This document shows, piece by piece, positions 53,255 to 64,000 of a stretch of 64,000 nucleotides of DNA. This DNA is from Rhyacophila brunnea. Taxonomy: Eukaryota; Arthropoda; Insecta; Trichoptera; Rhyacophilidae. Numbering within the stretch: position 1 is the first letter of the stretch; each line of letters starts with the position of its first letter. The stretch lies in contig JAGYXB010001067.1 of the NCBI GenBank assembly GCA_022495005.1, forward strand, positions 1 to 64,000. Direction: 5' to 3'. The notes under the pieces were generated by a model. That model ran no database searches and was not told where the DNA came from. It saw only the letters and a program-made list of their open reading frames with translations. The position numbers and the translations under genes were made by a program.

Positions 53255-53807
53255 CTGTGGCGAAGGGTGGAGGTAGGCTGTTAAGATCCGACATAAATAG
53301 TGCACATAAAATTATGTCAGTGTTTTTATTGAACTAAAACTCCAATTTATAGAAAAATCAATTAAACCCTGCCTCAATCAAACCATTACGTTATGTTATG
53401 GGTGATCCGACAACATAGAGCATATTTTTTCATTCATACTTATTTGTTTTCGTTGAATTAAGAATACATAATAATTATTACACATGTTGCTGGTTAGCCA
53501 TTAAGCCTTGCTTACCATAATCGATAAAAATATTCTTCCATCTATAAAATATCAAAGTTATGCCTTATTATTATATAAGTAGTTATTATATAAGTGATTT
53601 AATGCCATAATTTTAGATACTTTATAGATAGACGAATATTTTTGGACTTATCTATTATTATAGCTTGGTTTTTGCAGGGTTTGATCGAATTTAAAAAACT
53701 AACCAACACCATCTGTAAACATGAAAACAAATACGTATGACTGCCAAAGTTTAATGTGCACTATTTATGCCAGATCTTCACAGCCTACCTCCAACCTTTC
53801 GCCACTG
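53255..53807. mobile_element. hAT-type MITE with long inverted ends and 8-bp target duplication
   Basis: Left end ctgtggcgaagggtggaggt and continuing to about 53305 is the near reverse complement of the right end (about 53755-53807, ending cctttcgccactg). Flanks ctatcaat (53247-53254) and ctatctat (53808-53815) match 7 of 8. CAGTGGCG-like termini plus 8-bp duplication indicate hAT. No transposase, so non-autonomous. Fragments recur at 16315 and 48300. Confidence 0.85.
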
Positions 53808-53815
53808 CTATCTAT

Positions 53816-56800
53816 CCTTCAACAGCCAACGATGATAATCAATGATTAAATGATAAGAAATCAATATTCAAAAAATATAAAACAAAAAATATTGATGAAA
53901 GTTGAAACGTTTGAAAATATTTAATTTTAATTTTCTCAATTTATTAATTTTATTATTATGTCAAGCAGTTTACATATTATTATGGGTATAAAATGTTTGA
54001 ATATGCAACAATATTGGATTCAGATTACACTGAAGTAAAATTATTTAACAGTAAGTTGGAATCTCAAAATTAACTATGAATACTAAACATCTGTCGTTTA
54101 CAACAAGCTCATTATTTCGGTTAAAAATAAAAAGATGGTGATTTATTATCAGAGATAATGGATAACAATGGTATTATAGTAAGTCCATTTTTCATCTGAT
54201 GAAGACAATAGGTTATTCAGTAATTCTAATTTATTTTATTATTATTAATATGACATCATTTATTATTTTGTTTGAAATGACTACCTGGCATGCAAACTTA
54301 GAGTAAATTAAGATATATGAGTCGTGTTCAAATAGTTCCTGATATAACCTAATGGAGCACCACCGTCAAATACCTTGAACTTATATATTTTGGCTGACAT
54401 GTCATAGCATTATAAATGTCATGTGAAACGACGTAAGCAGGGACCATTTGTATTAACCGTGAGGCACAGAGATATTATAATATGTGAAAAAGCACGGAGT
54501 TTTTTAGTTCTCTGAATGACCGCTATGACGTGTTAGAAACAATATAGAAGTCACACTATTATTATGTTTATTCAGCCATTATACAATATAATTTCCAGTA
54601 ACAGAAGCAATTTTATTTAACCCCATTAACTACTTAATCACTAAAAAATAAAACAAATTTTACAGTAATAGATCAAACCATATAATTAAATAATGATCAA
54701 TACCAGCTTTTGTCTGATTGGACAGTAAAACTGAGAATGTCCATAAAAGCAGACAAAATCAGTCCTGGATAACTATAAAATTGATTGCTACAGTTTGTTA
54801 TTTTTAACTTGTTGACTTCTAATAAATTACAAATATAAAACAATTCATGCTAAAAATACTTCCATAGGTGATTTATTGCATATTGACTGGAATAGAATTA
54901 ATATACAATATCATCAAATAATATGTAGGTATAACTTCTAAAAAAAGTACCTATTCTAAAATGTTTTATTGTATATTTTACAAAACATTTAAAGTGAAAG
55001 ATTTTTATTGGTTTGCAAACATTTTCTCAGAATGGAAACTGCCATTTTTGTTTCCATCATAACTAAAGATATTCTTGATTGAACTATAGTACCTACCAGC
55101 TTTTCTAATCAACTCATTTGTATAAAAGCCTAACGAGTTGTCTGTCAAGTTGAGGAAGGATAATATGAAAGTGACACCCCATTTGGTTATTTTGGGAACT
55201 TTTAAACTTGTACGTTTTCGAGTTTCTTTTACAAAGTTTTTTCTTTGGACAATGACTAGAACCGATAATAAAAATGAAACCAGTTGATCATTAATTAGTG
55301 CCTTACGCTAGAGACTAGTTCAAATATTGAATATACATTGCGATAATATTACACTCTTTTGTCAAATCATAATGTTATATTATTATTTTATAATGTATCA
55401 ATAAAATTCATTATCATTGTCTTAGTTTATAAATACTAAATTTTAAATTTAATACATTTATCGATTTGTAAATCATAATATTGCACTCATACATCACACG
55501 TTGGGCAGATTAATTATATTTTACGATACGAGCCAAAGATGATTTCCTTTGCCCGTATTTAATTTTCAACGCTTCCCCCCTACGCTTTTGTTTTCTAAGA
55601 ACGGAGAAAGTCGCAAAAATACCTTACTTGGTGTTTTAATTTTAATTTTTCGTATATATTTATGACAAACGTATTGTACACATCAAAATGTCCACAAAAC
55701 TTGTCACATATTTATTTTGCACAAAAGAGGTTTTTATTTTGATTATTCAACTTTAGTAGGTTACTTTACATATACTATTGTGACACTCTAAAGTTGGCAA
55801 TTCTGCAACAAATTACGATACTACTAGCAAACCTAACCTACACTTATTTGGGAGGATTTTTTTTGGTGAGGTTAGGTTAGTTTTTGTCAGCTTGTAATTA
55901 TTATATCAATTCAGGATTTCCAATTTCAGCGCCATAATATATTATAATATTGTATGTAACATCAATACCCATTTTTATTATTTAAACGTTGTCTATTATA
56001 ACAATAATATTAACTATTTAAATCATTGACCAGTTTATTTGAGTACAATGGTTTGTTCTTTGGAAGAAGATATTTTATTAATATATAATTAATTCAGAAT
56101 TGTATTCTGTTTTTCTATAATTTTTTGATATATTTTTATCTATGGTTTATTCAGTGTTATTCAATAATCTCTGAATAAATTTAGAAAAAAATACTGCATG
56201 TTTTTTTTATATTGTTTTAAAGATTATTTAAATTCAGTTTTGAATACTTTAACGACTGCTTTTTGAAGTCTAATCTATCCGCTAGAGAAAATATCAAAAC
56301 TACTTTGTTACACCCCAACTGAATACAGCCAACCGAAAATTATAAACATTCAACACTCGAAGTAAGTACCTACTTAAATCTTTTAAAACATCCAACAAGT
56401 ATTTTTTTTTTCAAAACAGGTGATGTAATAATATTACAATAAATACACAAGTGGTCAGAAACAATTCGAGAGACTTAATAATTATTTAAATACATAATAT
56501 AATTTATTTTTAATTTAGGGCCATTCACTAAGTTTGCCGTCTAGTTGCACAACAGTAATGTTAAACTTACTGAACGACATTTATTAATCTCACTTGCCCC
56601 AAGCTCTCGCAGAAGGTCGGAATCACAGAATAATTTCGATGATTTTTTTTTCTACGCACCATCTGTTGAATAAAGTTTGTTTTAACGATAACCAATTCAT
56701 CATTGTTTGTTTTATGTTTACTGAGCTCCCACCCGAAATGCTGTGGGGGGTCCATTCAAAGTAATATCCATAATAATTCATTAGGTATTAGATTTTTTAA

Positions 56801-56849
56801 GGTGGCTTTTAAAATCTAGCATGTGCCACTGACTTCGGTATCCTACTAC
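53816..56849. other. Intergenic DNA, AT-rich
   Basis: No gene recognised. Near 55833-55880 aacctaacct and aggttaggtt form a small inverted pair; too short to call telomeric DNA. Confidence 0.5.
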
Positions 56850-57320
56850 TTTTAGCTATCTCGCCGAACTAAAAGCACTCTTTACAAGACACTTGTAAAG
56901 CCAGTGCTCACCTACGCTACCTGGACATTAACTCTGCGAAATGAACGAGCCCTGAACATCTTTGAAAGAAAGATTCTCCGCCGTATATATGGACCGATCA
57001 GGGATGGCACCAATTGGACGGTCTGTATGAAGATTGCAGCGCAGTTCAATCAATTGAGATTGGGAGACTGCGATGGCTAGGTCATGTGCACCGTATGAAT
57101 GACAATGAACCAGGCAAAGAGAGTGATGTCCAGCAATCTAGGACGTAGAAGAAGAGGGAGGCCAAAGATTCGCTGGTTGGATGGAGCTGCCAGTGACTGC
57201 CGTATTCTGGGGGTACCGAATTGGAAAGCGGTCACACTGCATAGGGACAGGTGGAGGGAGCTGTTGGAGGAGGCCAGGACCCACACCAGGTTGTCGCGCC
57301 CCTGATGATGATGATGATGA
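56850..57320 (+). mobile_element. Non-LTR retrotransposon 3' end with (GAT)n tail
   Basis: Reads SRRTKSTLYKTLVKPVLTYA, then ERALNIFERKILRRIYGP, a frame change, then RRRRGRPKIRWLDGAASDCR and WRELLEEARTHTRLSRP with a stop at 57303-57305, directly followed by tgatgatgatgatgatga. This is the typical end of an insect CR1/RTE-type element, including the trinucleotide tail. 5' truncated and frameshifted. Confidence 0.85.
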
Positions 57321-57529
57321 CTACTTTTAGCTTCTCGTCATTTCAACCGCGGACGCCCACACTTTTATGGGTACATTCCCTATACCCAGACACTCCGCAA
57401 TTTGAGTCCAGCGATGAACTCCTGGCATGGAGAACTACCCGTACTCACCTATGAGTTATTGCGACCTGTCGCATCTAATGGTCATAATTATTAAGATTGT
57501 TAGTGTCCGGGTTGTTTTATCTTTCAGAC

Positions 57530-57720
57530 ATGCCGCATCGAGATATTAAAGCAAACATTGGCTGCCCCAGATGGTTGCACCAATTCATGAGTGACACGAG
57601 TCTTCCGCTGACACAGGCCTTGTGTGTTGTGAAATGCCGAGAGAAGTGGGACCAACCCGTTGAGAAGGCTATTTCAGATTCAAATCAACCGGGTCACGAT
57701 CCTCAGTCATGAGGCGCTGA
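57530..57720 (+). mobile_element. Possible non-LTR tail remnant
   Basis: Open frame reads RWLHQFMSDTSLPLTQALCV, then REKWDQPVEKAISDSNQPGH. The RW, REKW spacing recalls retrotransposon C-terminal tails, but no second line of evidence exists. Confidence 0.35.
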
Positions 57721-60700
57721 TGAATGAAGAAAAAAAACTAGTATTCCATTCATCTAAATAGTTTGTTCTTTTTTTCATTCTTAGGAGTGTCCGGACTAGA
57801 AAACTCCCCTCTTGTGTGCACGCCTGCACCTGGTGGTAAAATATCTTTGATTGTTGTTTATGGTATTTCAATAATTCACTGCACTGTGAATGTACAATCA
57901 ATGTACATACACTTGTGAAAATAAGTTTACAATCTTGAAGCATTTTTCGTCCCATAAAACATGAGAAGATAATATGAAAAACATACCTAATCGTTTCCAT
58001 TGGAAAATGAAATAACTGATAAAACAGAATTTTTCAGATTCTATACTTTGTAATATAGAATGATATGAAAGCATTGGCTCAGCAAAATTATATAAATGAA
58101 CAAAATATGGTATATTTTATTTTTATTTTGTGAAATAACAAAAAAATATTTAATTAAAAGGTTTCTACATCCATCTGGGGTTTTGCAGATATTTAATTTT
58201 GCTGATATCAAACAAAAACAGTTTTTGTTAAAACAATATTATTCAACTGATGATGTCCTATTTCCAATTTTGAAACCCAACTAAATCTACAAAAACTAAT
58301 TTTCATTGTACGATAGATTGGGGGATACATTACACAACATAGATTCAGTTTTCTGTTTTATATTAAGAACATTATTTCTATATTTTTGTCCACTTCAAGT
58401 GGTCGCCATGTATTCTGTCTAAAAATTTTGTTTCTAAAATTGGTTTAGTTTTTTTATATAAAAATTATTAATGTGAAATTAAGCTAAAATATTGTGATGC
58501 TATCTATAATAAAAGAATTAGAAAAAGATGGTATATGAGCCTTACTGGAGATGTTTAAAGATTTCTATTTTTTATTTGAAAGAACCTGTAATTTGACTTA
58601 CACAAAATGAGCTGAACATTACGTTACGAGACGCATAAACAAAAACCATTTTATATAGCGGTACAATTAGTTTTTAGTTTTTAAATGAGGAAGTTATAGC
58701 GAGGAAAAATGTTCATGAATTCGAATTCGTCATGATCTTTTTGCTTTCCTCATTTTGTTAATTAACCAATAGACAATTTTTTATTTTCCTATGTTGTCTA
58801 GGATAAATTTAATGTGTTTTTTTTTTACTTTACAAGTTTAAATTGAAACCTAATAAGGCGCATAGTCAGTTTTATAGTGTATTATCTGTGATGTCAGATC
58901 CAAGAAGAGACTTATTATGTTAATAATTGATGAGAGTTTTGTATCGTTGTCATTAGAATTGATTTTAAATATCTGGGTTTCATTTTTCAGCATCTTCAGA
59001 CTATAGTATGTACACAACTGTCCAAGATTAAAGTTTGTGACTCACTACATACCAAATTAACTAAATAAACAATAGTTAAATAGTATTTAGGATATTATTA
59101 TAAACAGGAGCAAACTTTCATCTTTGTCATTTGTATGTCATACCATACGTCGTAGAGGTTGAAGATGCCGAAAAGCGAAACTGGTTTTGCTATATTCCTA
59201 AGGACTAGTATAAAACTCTCATCAGTTTCAATTTCAATTAAATCTCCATCAAATGCTCTTGGTGGTATTAATAATGAGGAGTTGTGTAGTTGAAGGGCAT
59301 TTAAACAATTTTTTTTATATACCTATCGTCGTTCGGCTGTTAAACCTCTGATTTTTAACATTGAAATTTTACACGAGAGATAAAAAACTGCTTTATAAGT
59401 ATAAACATGAATGTGGACTTTCAATTTTTTTCATAGGTCTGTGAATAACTAATTGATTTATCTAAATAATATGTGGTAAAGTGCTTGTAATAGCTCCGAT
59501 GTGATTACTATGTAAGTTAGAAGTCTTGAGTGATGGTAAATCGGAGGTTATCATGATTATATTTTAATTTTGGTGGTATTTGCCACATCAAAGGTTTTAA
59601 CAGCTGAATGACGATATATGAGACGTAGTATGTTTAAATTTTGATATTAAGCGGCATCAGTAAAGAAGGAATCTACAATTCTATAAAAACTGTCTTCTGG
59701 ATGACCCAATTTTATTTAAGATATTACTTATTCTGGTCAACTTCTTAATGTTTTTACGCAAAATCCTTTCGGCAATGATTGTTATGATTTATATGAGGGA
59801 GGGCTGTAATATTGTCTACCAATTGTCTGCAATAACATGATTCCTTCTGCGAGAAGCTTGCTTGCATGGGCGGAATACTTTTTACTAGGGAAACAACTTT
59901 TTCATCCATTGTGAGTAACTCGGCTTAAACGATAACACTCTCATTCGCCAAAAAAATGCTTTCCAATTGTGCGTCGTATTTTATTATATCCTATAAACAT
60001 CAACTTTTTCACAACAACTCTTATGTTCTACTAAAAATTTGTTAAAATTGTAACTAAAAAACTTGAGATAAATCTATTTTTTTTTTTTCATATATCAACA
60101 ACGAAAATCACAACATAGAACCGAGGAATATACACGTCTATACAATAATTATTATTTGATCTTTCTATCTGATAATAATTTATTAATCTAAATACATTAC
60201 CTATGACTACCTTTTTAATATATTCATATTAATTATTTAGAACTGCTTCTTGAAATAATACAATATTGTAATTATTTAAAACATAAATTAATTAGTTGGC
60301 CATCAATACATAATGATATCTATCTAAAATAAATAAAAAAATTACCAATCATTAGTAAGCACTGCCTAAATTATCTATTTTATAAAGTGTAAAATTCATA
60401 ATATTAATTTATTATATTATTAACTGGAAATTTGGAAAGCATTAATTTATTTATATATTTTTAATCATAATTCATAATTCAATCATGATTCAATAATTAT
60501 TAATAGATTAGATCTTTGAACAACCATAAAATAAAAGTTTAAAAGTTCTTTTTTCAAATATGTAAGTAGATTGAAATAGATAGTTGTAACAGAAAATAAA
60601 ATTTGACAGGTGTCACAATATTTAGAGATTCGACAATGGATAACATTTATCTTATATGAAGTGTATGATATCATTCTGTATGATATTTTATACTCTGTCA

Positions 60701-61375
60701 AACGCTATATTAATGGTAACATGTATTAATGTCTCCTTTCTTTGATAATTGCGTTTTCAATCTTGTGTGGAAATTTCGCATTTCCGTTTTGGTCCACTGT
60801 TGAATCGGCAACACAACGCCACGCCGTCTATGCAACGAAACCGAACACCTCTCACTGCACTTACTCAATAAACACTCTATAGTCGTTTACAATAATTTAT
60901 TAATTTATTTTTATATATTTTGACTAGCATCAGCTTAACATTTTATTACGAATTTTTAACATATCGAATCTCTCCTCGTGCGTTGCATTATTAATTTCCT
61001 TCAGACGAGAAATCAAATATCAAATCACCAACTAAATCATAAATCGATGCAGAATCAGAACACAAATTGGACAACATACAAAAGGTGACACGCACTATTT
61101 TAATTATTTTTAAACTGTACGTAGGTTTTAAGTTAACACAACTTCTAACGGTAATTCGAATTATAGTGTTATAGTAATTCAAATTACATTTTAAGGAAAT
61201 TCGAATTACAGTTAAAATTTTAAATTTGCCATCTGTTTCACAATAATATTGTTTAATTATTTGCCCGCATGTAATAATTTTTGTGTCACTGCTTAAAAGA
61301 CATTATTATTGTTGGTTTCCGCACGTTATCCGAAAGCTAAACACCACATTGAGTCCGTTTTTCAATAATTGGTAA
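57721..61375. other. Intergenic DNA between repeat remnants and the RGS gene
   Basis: AT-rich. A repeat at 58740-58950 recurs in broken form at 62564-63105. No genes recognised. The Dhit 3' UTR should begin at 61375 and run leftward. Confidence 0.5.
58740..58950 (+). repeat. Dispersed repeat shared with the Dhit intron
   Basis: Blocks ttaattaaccaatagacaat, ttttttactttacaa and agaagagacttattatgtta appear here within 200 bp. They appear again at 62564-62603 and 63023-63105, where about 420 bp separates the first block from the others. Confidence 0.65.
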
Positions 61376-61610
61376 CTACGCGGTCGTGTTGTTGATGGCG
61401 GGACTGGTTTCCTTCTCTTTGACGTCGGGCCCGCTTTCTCTTCTGCTGCGGAGACTGTCCTTCCGTTCCTTGTCCCCGACTGAGGATATGAGGTCTGCGG
61501 GCGGAGCTTTCAAGGAGTCTGGCGATGCGGCCACTTCTTCGCCTCCATTCCCCGCATCGCCACTGCTGACCACTTGGGCCAGAGTTTTGTACAGGGCTGA
61601 GTTTACAAAC
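61376..61610 (-). CDS. Dhit: Dhit last coding exon
   Basis: Minus-strand acceptor attgtacag at 61611-61619, stop TAG at 61376-61378. Encodes the final RGS helix (RFVNSALYKTLAQVV) and a low-complexity charged tail with SLRSRRES, a possible basophilic kinase site. Confidence 0.88.
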
Positions 61611-63313
61611 CTGTACAATAATAGAAGAATATTTAAAAAAGATATAGTTAGTTAATATTAGGGATAAGATATAGGGTTAATTACTTATCGGGGACCACAA
61701 ATCCAACAAATGCAATTTAAAAAAAATATGTATATTGGTATAAGTATAATAATAATTATATATTATATCTATTTGTTTAAGTAGGTGCTAAAAACTAATA
61801 TATATTGCGTAATCGAAATTTTTATTACGCCATGCTCAAGATGTAAATAGAACAACTGAAATATAGCACGAGACTTTCTCAATATATTTGATTTGCCCAC
61901 AAATTGTATGTGTTTGACCATGGCATTGCGGGATGTATTTATTTATGCATTGTAAATATTTCTTCCACTGACGTATTTTTTGTTGCAGTTGATTTCATTC
62001 ATACAAAGGTGCCTACTCACTTTCGTAGGAGTTTATCCATGGATTTTTCAGGCTACGGGACACCTATAAATTCGGGGGCCCAGGAGGAACTACTGCTTCG
62101 TTGAGCTTTAAATTGTCATGCAAAAAAACCCGAGTGCTGGTTGACTGAACGGAAGAAAAGCCTTACAGTTGAATCCGTAATAATACCAGCCTATAATAGT
62201 GTCACCACTTATATCGGTATGCCATCTATGAGCATCATGTCTAAGCTATCTGTCAAGAAAAACTAAAAAAATAATAAAATATGTCACAAAAAACCATTAA
62301 TCATCCTCTAACCACTGACAACAATAACATCCTATGACAATTTTTGTTTTACAACATGAGAAGAAGTCCCTGAAAAATTCTGAAAATCTGTATTCCTCCA
62401 GGAAATGCTTTATTTATATATTATCTCTTTAGACTGATGTCTGCGAGTGAGAGATGCGCACAGGATTTCATTAACTATCATGACATAACTGTGAATGTCT
62501 TAGCGGCGATCTGTGGAACTAAAATTTTTGCTATAGAATATTATTAGTAGTAATAATAGCTTGCCTCGTTTTGGTAATTAACCAATAGACAATTTTTTAT
62601 TTTGCAATCGTGCCCAGTTTTTCATATTCGTAAAACATTATCTACATCAGCAGGGTTATTCTAACATATCATGTAACTCCAAAATCAATAAAAAAAGTGA
62701 TAAATATCATGTCGTATTCAGGCAGTTAATTTTCTCTGGCAGTTAACTGTCAGGCGTGATATGTTTTAACACGGCCGCCCATGACTGCATTAGCTGCGAG
62801 TTGTCAAATAATGTTGAGTAACACAGTTAACACGTCTTACTTGATTCCAAATGCATCCCATTAGAATCAAGACATATTAACTGTGCTAACAATTATCGTA
62901 GATAACCGTCTTGTTTATGAAATTGCTCCGAGTGATATCCGTGTTATTTTGGAGCAATAAGAATAACGGTAACGTGTTACCGTGTAAACTATTTAGCATA
63001 GGCCCTGGTGCTTGGTAAAAAAGTTTTTTTTTTACTTTACAAATCCAATTCTAGAAGAGACTTATTATGTTAATAGTAATAGAATGAGAGTTTTGTATTA
63101 TTTCATAAGATCGATGATCTGCGGAACCAAATTTTTGTTTTGGAATAATAGAGTAACAAAACTACTGGCATTCTCCAATATATTTATTTACCTAGGGTAG
63201 GAGTCGCGATGCATGAGGGTGTAAATCTGCAACTGCGCTTCATCAAACGTGTGAGGAGTCGGCTCAACCATGTTCCGGTTCACCACTTCTCGCACCCGAG
63301 AGTCTAACGACAC
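61376..63313 (-). CDS. Dhit: RGS protein of the RZ/GAIP type (Dhit orthologue), 3' two exons only
   Basis: Regulator of G-protein signalling, a GTPase activator for G-alpha i/o/z (family knowledge). Two minus-strand exons, 63192-63313 and 61376-61610, join in phase. They read VSLDSRVREVVNRNMVEP, then FDEAQLQIYTLMHRDSYPR, then FVNSALYKTLAQ, the last third of an RGS domain. The wording is closest to vertebrate RGS17/19/20, and Drosophila has one such gene, Dhit. After the domain comes a 65-70 residue Ser/Lys/Glu/Pro-rich tail ending NNTTA, longer than in vertebrate RZ proteins, which end soon after the domain. The start codon, the N-terminal cysteine string expected in RZ proteins and the first two-thirds of the RGS domain lie past the right edge. 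Confidence 0.88.
61611..63191 (-). other. Dhit: Dhit intron (1.6 kb) with repeat debris
   Basis: Contains a broken copy of the 58740 repeat, a 37-bp block at 62506-62542 that recurs at 63112-63150, and a small inverted repeat at about 62822-62890 (acagttaacacgtctta and its near complement). No exon recognised; a short plus-strand frame at 61904 appears fortuitous. Confidence 0.65.
63192..63313 (-). CDS. Dhit: Dhit penultimate coding exon
   Basis: Minus-strand acceptor atttcag at 63314-63320, donor gtaaat after 63192. 40 codons plus two bases; contains the near-invariant RZ segment IYTLMHRDSYPR. Upstream exon is not visible before the window ends. Confidence 0.9.
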
Positions 63314-64000
63314 CTGAAATGATATAATCCAGTGTGAATGTAAATAAATACTAAATTTGGCATCCACGGTGAATTCCCATCAACTCTAATGTGGTACCAG
63401 ACTGTGTTGAAATAATGTTTATAATATAATATAATTTATTAATATAGTGGGGTTGGTGATCCAGGACATTTTTTCTAGACTGCTGCGCGCTCCGGCACTT
63501 CTTAAAATAGTTCTCATCGATATTATGTTACACACAATAATTTTATTTTGAACCACGTGAATATAGAAAATTACCTATGTCATTGTTATTTTTAACTTAG
63601 GACAAAATTAATATCTTACATTGTCATATATCAATGACATTATTAATGGACAACACGCTCAATACAGTAGCTAGCAAGTAAATTCGTGCATATCGATATT
63701 CGCATGTGTATAAGTAGACGTCACCCAATTTCCATTATCGGGAATTTATAGCAATATCACCTTTATTGTAATGACGTTAGAACAGTGTTTCTAGTGTCAA
63801 TGTTCATTTGAGCGAACCCGTTCGAACCGAACCATTCGGCAGACCCGACAACAAGTATTGGTAATTTATAGCAATATCACCTTTATTGTAATGGCGTTAG
63901 AACAGATTATGGCATTCGGCAGACCCGACAAAAAAGTGAGTGTCATTATTTTTTCCAGATGCTTTGTGCATATTAATGTTATTGTCATATATTCATAAAT
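63314..64000. other. Dhit: Dhit intron continuing past the window edge
   Basis: No exon seen to the end of the window. Contains a 120-bp-period tandem duplication at 63741-63931. Confidence 0.6.
63741..63931. repeat. Partial tandem duplication, period 120 bp
   Basis: Segments beginning aatttatagcaatatcacct occur at 63743 and 63863, each followed by ttattgtaatg and gttagaacag, and later by cattcggcagacccgaca. The second unit lacks about 50 bp of the interior. Confidence 0.85.

Noticed and set aside
55833..55880. Telomere-like TTAGG repeats
   Set aside because: Only two TTAGG-like units on each side of a small inverted repeat; far too short to be telomeric.
61904..62104. 66-codon plus-strand frame in the Dhit intron
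   Set aside because: No domain or conserved motif, no supporting splice sites, low-complexity surroundings.

Overview
This is AT-rich animal nuclear DNA, almost certainly from an insect. Genes are split by many GT-AG introns, and introns and intergenic DNA are full of degenerate transposons. The three genes recognised have clear Drosophila-type orthologues. Frequent tacctacct-type motifs and tRNA-derived SINEs fit Lepidoptera or Hemiptera, but the order cannot be fixed from the sequence alone.

Layout. (1) About 4.4-22.1 kb, plus strand: a complete seven-exon gene for the protein phosphatase 1 beta catalytic subunit (flapwing type), 324 aa, all metal-binding motifs intact. Its introns hold a hAT-type MITE, a pogo/Tigger relic, several SINEs and a 1.37-kb TTAA-flanked foldback element inserted inside a SINE. 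(2) About 22.1-30.5 kb: AT-rich DNA, presumably flw 3' UTR plus intergenic, with one non-LTR tail remnant and a small foldback element. (3) About 30.0-36.5 kb: a repeat nest. A 5.1-kb R1/I-like non-LTR retrotransposon (minus strand; ORF1 with zinc knuckles, ORF2 with endonuclease and reverse transcriptase, both broken) sits inside an older plus-strand non-LTR copy. The host copy is split exactly at a 10-bp near-perfect target-site duplication. (4) About 37.9-44.6 kb, plus strand: a complete eight-exon kinesin-14 gene (ncd type, 657 aa) with a basic tail, coiled coil and C-terminal motor. (5) About 44.6-61.4 kb: gene-poor DNA with SINEs having clear target duplications, a hAT-type MITE with an 8-bp duplication, and non-LTR tails. 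(6) About 61.4-63.3 kb, minus strand: the last two coding exons of an RGS protein of the RZ/GAIP type (Drosophila Dhit type). Its 5' exons lie beyond the right edge.

The three host genes have separate housekeeping or signalling roles: Ser/Thr dephosphorylation, spindle motor and G-alpha GAP. They do not form an operon-like unit. No new protein system was found. The most notable structures are the TTAA foldback inside a SINE, the retrotransposon-in-retrotransposon junction, and an inverted repeat pair flanking flw exons 3-4. No rRNA, functional tRNA, CRISPR array or bacterial-type feature was seen.
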